Shown here: one piece after another, positions 1 through 10,368 of the stretch | Layout: each line of letters opens with the position of its first letter | Position numbering within the stretch: the first letter of the stretch is position 1 | DNA from: Parelaphostrongylus tenuis | Lineage: Eukaryota; Nematoda; Chromadorea; Rhabditida; Metastrongylidae | Direction: 5' to 3' | DNA: 64,000 bases | Assembly: GCA_019055375.1 (NCBI GenBank) | Contig: JAHQIW010006933.1 | Location: 62,001 to 126,000 of the forward strand | Translations under genes and position numbers: made by a program | Notes under the pieces: generated by a model | What the model was told of the DNA's origin: nothing | The model's input: the letters and a program-made list of their open reading frames with translations, nothing else | Database searches by the model: none

Positions 1-271
1 CCATGGTTTCCATTATCAGTCCATTGAGTTCCATTTTGTCTTCTCACATTTTGTATATTTGTCCCACAGCTCAGGCCGTATCTCTCTGTGCCTTCAGGAT
101 ATCTCACACAGTTCCTTATTACCACAGACGGTCATATAGGCTGTTCCGAACCAACTCACAACGAGAGTTTTCCGAAGCACTATTCTCATGGCAGTTCATA
201 ATTGTGACACTTATTTCGTTGAATATGAAGGGTAGCTTCAGAGCTATCTTCTTATTTGGGTTTCAAATAGT

Positions 272-868
272 GCGGTTGGAAGGAAAGTTTACATCGTTTG
301 ATAAAACATTCAAAATTTATGCACATATTCAGACATCAGACAACATGAACTATTCTTCAAAATACAAACCATCATTATCCATCACTTTTACTATCGGTCG
401 CCAGGTTTCGAATCTGACCGAAGTAAAACTCCTTCGGCTTTAAATCAAAGAACTCTTAACGTGCTGTTGGAACTTCATCGAAAGAGTCAAATCAGTGAAC
501 TTCCAAAAAGTGTTGCATTGAACGGAAAGGGCCGTAATCAGATGGAGCAACGTCCGGACTATAGGGTGGATGCGGTAAGATCTCAAATCCGTCCAATTCT
601 TCGAACTTTGCCTTACTCTTTTTGGCTATGTGTGGTTTGCGTTGTCTTGCTTAAACAAAGCGCGCTTTCGACGAACAAGTTCTGGGTACTTCTTGGCCAA
701 TGAGTAGATTCCATTCTGTTTCGATTCCATTCTGCAGCAAGTATAGAAAAATTATATAACAGTAGATGCTCAAGAAGTAGACATTTCAGATGATATGAAA
801 ATTACATACGATCCATGCAAAAAACGACATTCCCATCCAAATGACGGAAATTTTCTTCCCAACCTAGC
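272..868 (-). mobile_element. Internally deleted mariner copy
   Basis: Terminal inverted repeats close to AGGTTGGAAAGAAA-TTT are visible at both ends. At about 600 bp the copy is roughly half the length of a full mariner. On the minus strand it keeps the coding region around the second and third catalytic aspartates, including an HPPYSP-like segment, but with stop codons, so no active transposase can be made. It is the inverted partner of 14598-15193 and was therefore present before palindrome 1 formed. Confidence 0.8.
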
Positions 869-1603
869 ATTTTTTCGTTATGGAGCCTACTTCTCCTTAT
901 CATCTCAATATGTTAGGGGTGTTCTCTCAGAGCCATTCGAGATGGCTATTTCTCATGCCAGGGGTAGTGACCTCTTCCTCTGGTCTAATCTCATGCAAAC
1001 ACTTGTTCCTGTTCAAGAAATGCTTCGAATAAGTACTTTTTTCTTGTGCAAAGATGACCAGAGAAGTAGTGCATTAGTATGGTTTCACTGCTTAGATTTC
1101 GACACCGTTCCGTTACGTAGTCTATAACAAGGAGTGTAGCTGAACGTTCAAGAAAGAAACCCGATTCTATCTAGGTTTTCCTCTTATTAACTCAATGTGC
1201 TCTCACTGTCGATTCTGTGAAAGAGACAGTTAGTGGAATAATTTTTCATTTAGCAGTTTTTTCATTAGTATAGGAAATCTGCCGCCTATAAAAGGAGCAT
1301 GGTCTTTTCAATGACCACTAAGTTCCGCACAATCACCGATTACAGTTATAACATGACTAAAAGAAAGGCAGTATAAGGTTTCAGATGGTGTGATGAAAAA
1401 TGTAGTCGGCTTCTGCAAAAGGTTAATTGTGGGTTTGAAGCCTAACTACGCTCCATATCATATTCGTTTCTTAGCACTCTTTTGGTCGTATGTCGCATGG
1501 TAACCTGCCGTTACGATGAAGTGGGCATAAAATAAAATTGCGAAGATCTCGAAGAAAGTGTCTCTATCATGGTACTCTCCTAACTACCATTTACTAAACT
1601 CAC

Positions 1604-3189
1604 CTGAAACATCCCAGGAGGAAGTGGATTAAAGCCAGCGCTGAATGGGTTGAATGAATATGGATATTTGTTAGGATACCTCTGAGCGAAGAAAAATCGA
1701 AAATTTTGCATGGTTATGGATCAGTATTGCTTATACAAAACTACTAGTTTTGATTATAATCCAGTTAACTCAAAAGGATAACTATTTTTTTAATTTCTGA
1801 CATCCTTCTCATCTCACATCGGGTGCTGTGGGATTAGAACGACGGGTACTTTTCCGTTTAGTTTCACGGATTTCTAATTTCTAAGCCTACCCTTTTGCTG
1901 GACAAGAAATTTTTGCGAGTGTTAGTATTTTCTAAAGCTTTAATCTCTGGCTAGCGCAGCAAGCGCTCTTTTTTGGAAAGGCCCATTTGTAACAATTTAG
2001 CGAAACGAAGACATTAGTGTTTCGCACACGCATATTTCTGACAGTACAGGCGAAAGATTTAACGATGTTCTCATCTTCTGGAGAGACTGTTTCTCTGCAG
2101 TGTAGCAGGGGAAATGAGATTGGTCCACATACGCGGGTATTTGTCCTTTGGCCAACTTATGGGCTATGGGGTGGAGTTGAGGCGATTATCGATCGCTGGG
2201 CCCATGCAGAGTGCGATTTTTGCCATTTGATTGGGAATTATCTCTTTGCTTCAGAGGAAACTCCTGATTAGACGTCTGACTCTGATACCAAAGGATTTTC
2301 TTTACACGTTCATATGCTCTTCGTGCTTTCAGCGAAGTAACAGTTGAATCACGCAGTCGATGGGAAACACAATTTTATTTGAAATCTTACAACGTTATAA
2401 AAAGGTCTTTTCAAAAACCGGCGACTCAAAATCCAAGATATAGATTTAAACTTTTGAATGATTATTAACATTCTTTATTAAAAGATCTTGTCCAGCGAAA
2501 GGGATAAGCATAGAAGTCTGAGCTACCAAGCGGAAACGAACGACGTTCAAAAAAACATGTATTTTACCGCGTTTTCGTATAGATGATGATGAGTAAGCGC
2601 TGACGAATCTAACGAAGTAGCTCCACCTTCGAAATTTATGAAAAAATATGAAGGAATATGAGGAAAGGCTTTAATTCTCAGTGATCTTTATTGTCAAAAG
2701 ACCTTTTTTCTTCTAATTAGACTGTCATCGTGTGCTTGCGAAATAATTTTGAAATCTAATGAGTTCTGTGTACTTACAGTTGTCCCTCTCATTTAGGTGG
2801 AAGTTTATAGATCAGACGGTTGGTAAGTGATGACCAGAAAGCAGCACTTAAAAACTGAGGACGTTGTAAAAGAAAATATATGGGCAAAATGAAAGACTGA
2901 GGACAATATGAAAAATGCTCTCAGTCGATGTTTCCTTAAACTTTCTCAGAGAATATCAAGTAGATGTTTTAGAAAAGGTGAAATAAAGAAGAAAGGAAAT
3001 AATATGGTGCGAGACGGAAACGGTTGATATTCTTAATATACTGCTGTTAACTGACATCAAGAAAAGAAGAATATGGTTCGTCACCGAGGTTCAATGAAAG
3101 TCGGAATTCATGGTTCGAAAATGAACACTATACAAAACTTGAGCGTATACTGTGACGAGTCAGCTAACCAACACTGTGCGTAGTCTCAT
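1604..3189 (-). pseudogene. Secreted-protein family, remnant lacking exon 3
   Basis: Exon 1 (3139-3189) starts ATG AGA CTA CGC and encodes a 17-codon signal peptide with TGA at codon 10 (3160-3162). Exon 2 (1604-1681, 78 bp) encodes a 26-residue linker beginning RYPNKYPYSFNPF and ending MFQ, followed by a GTGAG donor. No exon 3 follows, because the DNA downstream jumps near 1296 to sequence lying beyond exon 3 in the other arm. Exon 1 ends CAA|GT rather than CAG|GT. The same TGA occurs in the partner at 10396-10398, so that lesion predates the inverted duplication and the exon 3 loss followed it. It cannot encode the family domain. Confidence 0.85.
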
Positions 3190-3322
3190 AGCCAAAACAC
3201 ATGTCTAAACAAGAATAACGACATATATATCTAATAATGTTGAATAATATGCAAAACTTTGAACTCCAGAAGTGATCAGTTTCGTAAACATAGAATCAAG
3301 GTGACAGGTTTATCCACATAGG

Positions 3323-3345
3323 GACCGATTACGGTAGATCGGCAC
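3323..3345 (-). promoter_or_regulatory. Conserved upstream box of remnant gene
   Basis: On the minus strand this reads GTGCCGATCTACCGTAATCGG, the best match to the box found ahead of each family member. It lies about 134 bp upstream of the ATG. Its function is inferred only from conservation among paralogues. Confidence 0.5.
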
Positions 3346-3588
3346 TAGGACATCATGGTGGCTATTGCGATGATATACGAAAAATACATGCAAACACACA
3401 AGCACAAACAAAGCATAGACCCCTTTTCGAAAAATGCCTGATTCCCGATATTACGGGCACGCTACCTGTTTGACACTGAGCATTATTTTTTCGTAATTAG
3501 ACTACTCAAAAAATGACTATTCTGTTACCATTCTCTTTTGTTACCATTATTGAATACCCATTAATGTAGGCTGGTGCGCAAAACTTTT

Positions 3589-3661
3589 GCGTCAGATGGG
3601 GTACAAATCCAAATCTCACTGTATCAGGGAGCGCGTGCTTGAACAGCGGCACAACCGACGC
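3589..3661 (-). repeat. tRNA-like segment in foldback element
   Basis: A 73-nt stretch on the minus strand opens with GCGTCGG and closes with CTGACGC, which pair as an acceptor stem allowing one G-T. The D-arm is recognisable but the T-arm is weakened. It is the inverted copy of 9896-9968. Confidence 0.6.
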
Positions 3662-3844
3662 TTGTTTTGACATCACTCTTTCTACGCTACAACGCATCTT
3701 TTTATCAGCAACCAACTGTCAACAGTATGGTACGGGTAGTCGCTATCGACACTGAATCCAGTCACGCTGATGACATTAGGTTATAGATAATCAAACAGAG
3801 TTCCTTTGTATTTAACCACTTATAGCACTAGTATGATGTTATAA

Positions 3845-4105
3845 ATATACCCATGATGTAGGTGATGTGCATAACTTTTGCGTCAGATGGGACCGTAATG
3901 TAATCACTGTCAGTAGCAACTACCCATGCCTTATCGTTGACGGTTAGTTGCTGACAGATAGATGCGGTGTAGCGTAGAAAGAGTAGCGACAAAACAGACG
4001 TCGGCAGTGTAACGGTTTGGGTACGAGTCCTCGGATAGGTTGAAATGTAGGTTTGGGTCCTACCTAACGCAGAAGCCGTACACATCATTGTACATCAATG
4101 ATTTA
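3845..4105. repeat. Foldback element with tRNA-like arm
   Basis: The ends are imperfect inverted repeats (gatgtaggtgatgtgcata near 3855 against the complement near 4080-4095). The right half holds a tRNA-like sequence on the plus strand at 3997-4070 with an A-box-like CAGTGTAACGG and a B-box-like GGTTTGGGTCC. A copy inverted to this one lies at 9449-9722 and a third at about 51585-51850. Confidence 0.7.
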
Positions 4106-4114
4106 TAACACCAT

Positions 4115-5551
4115 CACCTTTAACACCTGTCGTCCCGTTGATCGTCGAGTGACTCGAGCGGGTACCAGCAACGCTTCCATTTTTCCCTATCGCATGCAAG
4201 AGTAGCCCAGTGGGTCCTCCTCGCTCTAGGAATTCGCTGAGCATCATATCCTTTTTCTATCGCTTTCGTAAGAAATCGGACCCTACGGGTTAATGGTCTT
4301 CCTTTAGAGCGCTTGACCGCCCCGAAGAATCCAGTCGGTAACGGCTCTCGTCCATCGGTTGTCGTTGAAACGCATCACGTGTCCGGCCCACCTATTTCCA
4401 ATATCCTGGCGTGTAGAACGGCGTCTCTGACTTTCGATCGTTGACGTAGGTCAGAACTTTGGATCCTTTCTCTCATTTGCGAGATACGGGATACTCTTAG
4501 CATCGACCTTTCGACTGCGCGTTCGATAACGCCAAGTGATCTTCCATCCTGCTTACGTAGCAACCAGGTTTCTGCTGCATACGTTAGGGCAGTAATAATT
4601 GTCGAGTCGAAAAGGTGGGCACGGAGTCTGATGTTCTTTGTCCCCTTCACTAAATCTTCGATGCTCTCAAACGTTCTCCAAGCCGCTCGTTTCCTCCTTC
4701 TCAACTCTGGAACTAGGTCGTTCATCATGTTGATTTCACGACCTAGATAGACGTATTGGAGCATTTAGAGATTGTCGTTCCGTTGAGCGTGAATGGCGCA
4801 TTCGAAACCCATCCGTTCCTCATGAACATTGTTTTCGTTAGATTCAGTTGAAGACCAATCTTTCCACAGGCGTTATCGAAATCGGTCAACATTCGTTCCG
4901 CTTGACTGATATTTGGTGTTATGAGAACGATATCGTCAGCAAAGCGAAGGTGGTTTAATTGTCGACCGTCAATTTTCACTCCCACATCGTCCCATTCTAA
5001 TGCACGCATGACGTTTTGTAGAGTGGCAGTGAACAGTTTTGGCGAAATTGTATCGCCTTGTCGAACCCTCTTCTCAGGTCAATGGTCATATTGCTGTATA
5101 ATGGAGATATTTTGGTCGTGAAATCTTTATAAAGCTCACGAAGGATCATTATGTACCGAGTAGGGACGCCCTGATTATCCACAGACTCTATAACCTCTCT
5201 GTTTCCACTAAATCGAAGGCTTTCTTCAGATCGATGAAAGTGAGACAGAGTGGTTGCTTGTTCTCTCGTGAAACTTCAATGAGTTTTGTAATCGTGTGAA
5301 TGTGGTCTATGGTACTAAATCCTTTCGGAACCCTGCTTGTTCGCATGGCTGTCCTTCGTCCAGTGTTCTGTCAATCCTGTTTAGGATGACTCGAGTAAAG
5401 AGTTTATAGACAACGGACAGCAAGCAGATTGGGCGATAATTGCCTATGTCGTGAAGGTCTCCCTTTTTCAACAACAATACGGTCTTGCTGGTTTTCCATT
5501 GAATGGGGACCTTGCATTCTGACAGGTAGCGAGTGAAGAGCCGAGCCAGGA
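4115..5551 (-). mobile_element. RTE-type non-LTR retrotransposon, 5'-truncated
   Basis: On the minus strand the element begins inside the reverse transcriptase (LARLFTRYLSECKVP), then shows NYRPICLLSVVYKLF, the catalytic FADDIVL at about 4925-4945, and the distal YLGREIN and LTYAAETW segments (4375-4764), ending near WYPLESLDDQRDDR. Several frameshifts and stops break the frame, for example near 5060 and 5330. The 3' tail is TTAAAGGTGATGG. A 12-bp target-site duplication, TTATAACACCAT, flanks it at 4103-4114 and 5552-5563. Length is about 1.4 kb of a usual 3 kb or more; the endonuclease domain is absent. The family call rests on recognising the nematode RTE reverse transcriptase; it is a dead copy. 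Confidence 0.92.
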
Positions 5552-6274
5552 TTATAACACCATATCACCTCATATCACCTCTAAAATCGGTTAAATGAAA
5601 ACGAACTCTGTTTGATTATCTAGTAGCAAAGCAGTAGATTTATTGAGGAGCTTTACTCCATCCTATCATGGACAGAAATGATATTCGTATACGATTCGCT
5701 ATATTTTGCATTGCTTTGGTCCGTCATGCAAGAACACTGCTGTCAGCACTTCGAAGAGGCTTACACCTTATTTCAAGCGTCTACAACATGATTTGTGACA
5801 TCCGATAAGCAGTCAAATCAACTCGTCCGAGAAACCCCTTTTATGTTCTGAATAATACTGAATAGAGCTTTTCACGACTATGGTCCCAGAACAGCATGCA
5901 TAGAACAAGCTGTTGACTAACTAAAAAAGTGCTACAAAATGCAAACAATCTAGTACGAAGCGTGCGCATCGAAATTGATACGCATGGTCTGTAAAGAGCG
6001 CCCGCTCATAGTGGAATCAACACACATGGTTGCGAAAGGTCGTGGAAATTCTATGAACCCGTCTCAAAGCCGATGCAGCATCGCTTTTGAGTATTCAAAT
6101 GGTCAAATATGAATGTAGTTTGCAATTCATTTTACGCCATCGAATTATTTACTGGCAATTAAAAGGAAAAACTGGCAAATCAATGTTATTCTCATTCCTA
6201 ATTGTTTGTGATGTAACAAAAATTTATCCAAAATCATTTTATTTGACCGTCTATTGCGGTGTCATAATGTTTCT

Positions 6275-6560
6275 ATAAACCCAATGATGTAGAGTGGTGT
6301 GCAAAAACGTTTGCGTCAGCCGGTATTCGAATTCAGATCTTACTCAATGGTTCAATGGCAATATTGACTGCCCCGTCACACCGTAAACGGTTTGCTGTTG
6401 ACACATAATGCGTTGTAGCGTAGAAAGACTAGAATGCAAAGCGAGCGTCGGAGGTGCAACGGTTTAGCACATGCTTCCACAAAGAGAAAGATCTGGGTTC
6501 GAATCCCGGCTGACGCAAACGTTTTTGCACACCACTCCACATCAGTGGGTTAATAGAAAC
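6275..6560. repeat. Foldback element with cloverleaf-like arm
   Basis: Long inverted ends pair (gtggtgtgcaaaaacgtttg near 6294 with caaacgtttttgcacaccac near 6515). The right arm contains a 72-nt tRNA-like sequence at 6445-6516 (+): acceptor GCGTCGG/CTGACGC, D-stem GTGC/GCAC, and a canonical T-arm CTGGG-TTCGAAT-CCCGG with a perfect B box. The anticodon stem is degraded. The inverted partner is at 50290-50575. Confidence 0.8.
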
Positions 6561-7002
6561 AAAAATTTATGTTTTAAAGGTTGAATAATGATATACGTGA
6601 TAAACAGCGTGATATAGAAGTGTAAGTAAACAGTGACGCTGTATGTGTTGCAACGTTAAATGTTCTTACAACCAGTGATTGATCATCGATTTTTCGAGAG
6701 TGTTCACTGTTGAGTCATGTGACTCAATCAAAGTGTTTACTTCGAGACTCCTTTCATTAAAAAATTCCAAGAGTTTTAATAATCGGATACGAGATAAATT
6801 CGATGTATCTTTACAAGCCAACAAATATTTACTTAGAAGGCTTTCAAGAAATATCATATTCGCATAAGTATGGTTTCTAATGGAAAATTTATGTGTGATT
6901 GTCTACGTTATATACGTATATATTATTTTTATTATTATATTATAATGATATTATACGCTACAGGTATGATTTACGTTATGTTAGTAAAGTGGATCGAGGA
7001 GA

Positions 7003-7190
7003 GAGCCGTGGCGGAGTGGTTGTGATGCTCGTCGCTGCACAGTGCGAGGCTAAATCCCCATCTCCAACACTCTCCTGCATACAGCAACGAACACCCCATA
7101 GATCTACACAGCCAGCGTAACCTTGAGATTGCAAGGAGAAGTGCTCAGGCAGTATTCTAGAGCGTTAAGAAGACGAAAAATGAATGGAAT
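7003..7190 (+). repeat. tRNA-derived SINE-like element, second family
   Basis: It begins with gccgtggcggagtggttgtg, a strong A box (TGGCGGAGTGG), followed by a weak B-box-like GGCTAAATCCC about 40 bp later and a shared body. An inverted partner lies at about 49735-49905, inside palindrome 2, so only one insertion event is needed. Confidence 0.55.
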
Positions 7191-7779
7191 TCTAGAAGAA
7201 TTGAGATTCGCAGGAAAAAAGACCGTGAGTTTCAAAGAGAGTGGATGAAATTTCGAAATGAATCAAAACAATACCAAACATTGAACGGCACTGTGGTGCA
7301 CTTAAAAAATTCGAGTAAAGCGAATTTGTTCAGTGATGTTCCGTCGTCAACCAACTAGCGATATGAAAATAGATTGATTACTTGCGTTTTCGTCCATCTC
7401 GTCATCGTGTAAAAACAGAGCACATAAGGTTCAGTAGTTAGAAATGCCCTTTGATGTATACGTGGCCGATGTCACGACCCCGCATACCAGGAAAACAAGC
7501 GCTTTGTTCGTTCACAACTCGATACTGGACTTATGCGGCAAGATAGCAACCGTGATATATTAGGTCTAATAAGCACCAAATTCATCACAATGGATAGAAT
7601 TTCATAATTTTCGTATCATTCAACTGTGCATATTCTGGCGAACATTTTGACATACAACGTACCTATGGTTGCTTCAGGATGGAGCTGTCGTGAGAACAAA
7701 TTCACATGCTACTTATGCAAGAATGGAAAGTAGGGTGAAGCGATGGGTAAGATTAATGGAGCTTCGTTCGGTGATACGG

Positions 7780-8015
7780 CTGCAGGAAGAATGACTAGAA
7801 AGTGGCCCGTGAAGTTCAGAGCTGAGCAGAATGGTTTGGAAGATCAGTCAAGATTGGGACATCCACAGGAAGCTCCATGTGGTGAAGTTCTGTGGAGAAT
7901 GCCCCCAGATTAGTTGTTAACCAGTGAATTCTGAACGATCCATGATCTCTGTGCACTCTCGATGCTGTGAGTGCACTTTGGGTGCGACGGTTTGCGCCTC
8001 GATTGTCGATCAATG
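7780..8015 (+). pseudogene. Mariner-like transposase N-terminal fragment
   Basis: The plus frame reads TRKWPVKFRAEQNGLEDQS followed by RLGHP, which matches the end of the mariner helix-turn-helix region (W-x-x-KFR ... LEDxxRxGxP). Stops follow soon after and no catalytic region is visible. The inverted partner at about 49300-49445 keeps GLEDQSR. It appears unrelated to the shortened mariner copies with intact ends elsewhere in the window. Confidence 0.5.
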
Positions 8016-8519
8016 AAATAACTGCTTTACTCCACGCGTGTTTTATGGTACGAACGACGGTTGATGAAGATGAAACTTATTGTGAATAAAGTAAACAACT
8101 TATAATATACAAGCATCACAAAAGATATATCACACAAATACAATTGCACAGCAGTAGTGTGAAGCCTCTCAATAACGTAGTGACGAATTATAAGGATTAA
8201 TCATTGATTGACGAAGAACATCATTTTTAAGGCCTGGTTGCGGAAGTTACGGGGAGGAGCATATAAGAACTGATAAGATGAAGGTTGTAAGCCTATCACG
8301 AGGGGCGGCGCTTTGGATGACGCTCTGCCTGGCCCGTGAAAGTGTGCACCTGTGGTGGTATCCTGTGGGTGATCAAACCTCGCAGTACCACGTGTAGCAC
8401 TCACGCTACACGCTCACTCGCGCAGCTTTCTCGTCTAGTACAGACGTTTGATTGGAGTTCTAGTGGTTATTCAATAGCTGAAAACTGCGATTCTGATGGT
8501 ATGCTTGATTCTTGGAAAA

Positions 8520-9110
8520 GCTTTTCTAGTGAGCTGTAGCAACGAAGAGAATATGACGTTATTTTTTTGACGTGACGACGAAGAGAATATGACGTTTAGG
8601 AATGAGTAGCGTAATTTGCACTCGTATTTGCTTGGTTTTTTACCAAACAAAGCTTTCTCGCTGAAGTTTCAGTAGTCATTTGATGGCTTGGATAGTAGTA
8701 ATTCTAAATATATAATTGAACTTCAAAATTAATCCTAATCGAAGCAGTTTACTGCGTGTACTAAGGACGAGCAGATGGACGTTTCGCCCACGTAGTGCTT
8801 TGGGTGCTTTGCTAATTCTTTGACTTTACATTAGATTTTGATAAACATTCGATAGCTCAAAAATGCAAATTTCAAAAACTAATTTAGGTTTTTAAAGCAA
8901 ATTTTTGGAGCGCTGTAGCAAAGGAATTAAGATCACTTCTCAAGCTCTGAGTACTAGCAGGTCGCCTGAATTTCGCAATAGGTGTATTGAAACTTGTCTA
9001 GTGAAATTTGTCCTCTGGAGAAAATTATGATGAGAACGAATAAGAAATTACTGACGGCTCTCTACAAAAGCTTTTTGTAGTGAAAAGGACGCTCAGGTGT
9101 CCTGAACATC
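8520..9110. repeat. Degenerate 140-180 bp repeat units
   Basis: Several units share phrases such as GCGCTGTAGCA, a cgatagctcaaa phrase, and agtagtcatttg. The inverted partner is 48300-48840. No protein-coding signal is seen. Confidence 0.6.
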
Positions 9111-9169
9111 AAATTTTTTTATACGAAGGCCACATCAATGACAAAACAATGCATCTCGATTTCTTACTC

Positions 9170-9395
9170 CTTATTTTTTTGAAGATATATCAAAGTGTAA
9201 TTTAAAAAACATCTCCTTCAATGTATGACCTTCTCCAGAAGATTGTGTGATGTGACTTTCAAGACGCAACCGGGATAATCTTCGACAGAGCCCACAATTA
9301 TCACATTGTAGAGTACGTTTTGAAGAAACTATATATGCCTGGCCCATTTTATCAAACCCTACACCGATGTCAATCTTTTCTGAAATACTCATCCA
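9170..9395 (-). other. Possible exon remnant shared by palindrome 2
   Basis: One minus frame gives 73 codons starting MSISEKIDIG; another gives VIIVGSVEDYPG and LLEKVIH, which matches the frame at 47957-48142 (+). The two copies differ by small indels that change frame, so at most one is coding and possibly neither. I do not recognise a family. The copy ends abruptly at the RTE junction. Confidence 0.2.
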
Positions 9396-9455
9396 CCAGT
9401 CGAGTCACTCGAAGATCAACGGGACGACAGGTGATAAAGGTGATGGTGTTATAAA
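9396..9455 (+). mobile_element. RTE 3' tail cut by palindrome junction
   Basis: The last 50-60 bp of the RTE (ending CAGGTGATAAAGGTGATGG) appear here in plus orientation, followed by the same TGTTATAAATCATTG target flank seen at 4095-4115. It is therefore the same insertion, copied in inverse orientation, with the duplication breakpoint inside the RTE. Confidence 0.85.
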
Positions 9456-9722
9456 TCATTGATGTACAATGATGTGTACGGCTTCTGCGTCACGTGGGAC
9501 CCAAACCTACGTCTCATCCTATTCGAGGACTCGTGCTCAAACCGTCACACTACGACACCTGTTTTTGCCGCTACTCTTTCTACGCTACACCGCATCTATC
9601 TGTCAGCAACTAACCGTCAACGATAAGGCTTGGGTAGTTGCTACTGACAGTGATTACATTACGGTCCCACCTGACGCGAAAGTTATGCACATCACCTACA
9701 TCATGGGAATATTTATAACATC
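9449..9722. repeat. Foldback element with tRNA-like arm
   Basis: Imperfect inverted ends (cattgatgtacaatgatgtg and the complement of tgcacatcacctacatcatg). A minus-strand tRNA-like segment lies at about 9487-9558 with GTAGGTTTGGGTCCCAC in the T-arm position. Direct relative of 51585-51850 and inverted partner of 3845-4105. Confidence 0.7.
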
Positions 9723-9895
9723 ATACTAGTGCTATAAGTGGTTAAATACAAAGGAACTCTGTTTGATTATCTATAACCTAATGTCATCAGCGTGACTGGA
9801 TTCAGTGTCGATAGCGACTACCCGTACCATACTGTTGACAGTTGGTTGCTGATAAAAAGATGCGTTGTAGCGTAGAAAGAGTGATGTCAAAACGA

Positions 9896-9968
9896 GCGTC
9901 GGTTGTGCCGCTGTTCAAGCACGCGCTCCCTGATACAGTGAGATTTGGATTTGTACCCCATCTGACGC
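9896..9968 (+). repeat. tRNA-like segment
   Basis: 73 nt with acceptor GCGTCGG/CTGACGC and a D-arm containing GTGCCGCTGTTCAAGCAC. The T-arm has mismatches. It sits beside the foldback element at 9449-9722 and upstream of the secreted-protein gene. Confidence 0.6.
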
Positions 9969-10212
9969 AAAAGTTTTGCGCACCAGCCTACATTAATGGG
10001 TATTCAATAATGGTAACAAAAGAGAATGGTAACAGAATAGTCATTTTTTAAGTAGTCTAATTACGAAAAAATAATGCTCAGTGTCAAACAGGTAGCGTGC
10101 CCGTAATATCGGGAATCAGGCATTTTTGCGAAAAGGTGTCTATGCTTTGTTTGTGCTTGTGTGTTTGCATGTATTTTTCGTATATCATCGCAATAGCCAC
10201 CATGATGTCCTA

Positions 10213-10235
10213 GTGCCGATCAACCGTAATCGGTC
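10213..10235 (+). promoter_or_regulatory. Conserved upstream box
   Basis: GTGCCGATCAACCGTAATCGG, shared with the other family members, lies about 133 bp before the ATG. It is preceded by GCCACCAT and a TGTATTTTTCGT run that are also shared with the intact copy. Confidence 0.5.
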
Positions 10236-10348
10236 CCTATGTGGATAAACCTGTCACCTTGATTCTATGTTTACGAAACTGATCCCTTCTGGAGTTCAAA
10301 GTTTTGCATATTATTCAACATTATTAGATATATATGTCGTTATTCTTG

Positions 10349-10353
10349 TTTAG
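10349..10353 (+). promoter_or_regulatory. Candidate spliced-leader acceptor
   Basis: TTTAG after a T-rich run, 15 nt before the ATG at 10369. All family copies have TTTAG at this distance, so a trans-splice site is the simplest reading. Confidence 0.5.
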
Positions 10354-10368
10354 ACATGTGTTTTGGCT

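Larger units (their letters stand above)
1..4165. repeat. Palindrome 1, left arm
   Basis: This stretch reads as the reverse complement of 9396-15465. Paired landmarks include the sequence around the first bases with 15440-15465, the mariner copies, exon 1 and exon 2 of the secreted-protein gene, and the RTE 3' end. The left arm lacks about 1.9 kb present in the right arm (about 12270-14180), which carries exon 3; the junction is near 1296. The arm continues past the window start, because the match is still strong at base 1. Confidence 0.93.
3300..9395. repeat. Palindrome 2, left copy
   Basis: This segment, apart from the RTE at 4115-5551, is the reverse complement of 47955-52412. Homology on this side ends at the RTE junction at 9395/9396. 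The other end lies near 3300, just upstream of the exon 1 remnant, so the far copy carries the gene's upstream box but not its exons. Shared contents are the tRNA-bearing foldback elements, a SINE-like element, a mariner fragment and degenerate repeats. Confidence 0.9.

Noticed and set aside
3828..4088. 86-codon frames at 3828-4088 (-) and 9469-9729 (+)
   Set aside because: They lie wholly within tRNA-bearing foldback elements; their similarity is that of the repeat.
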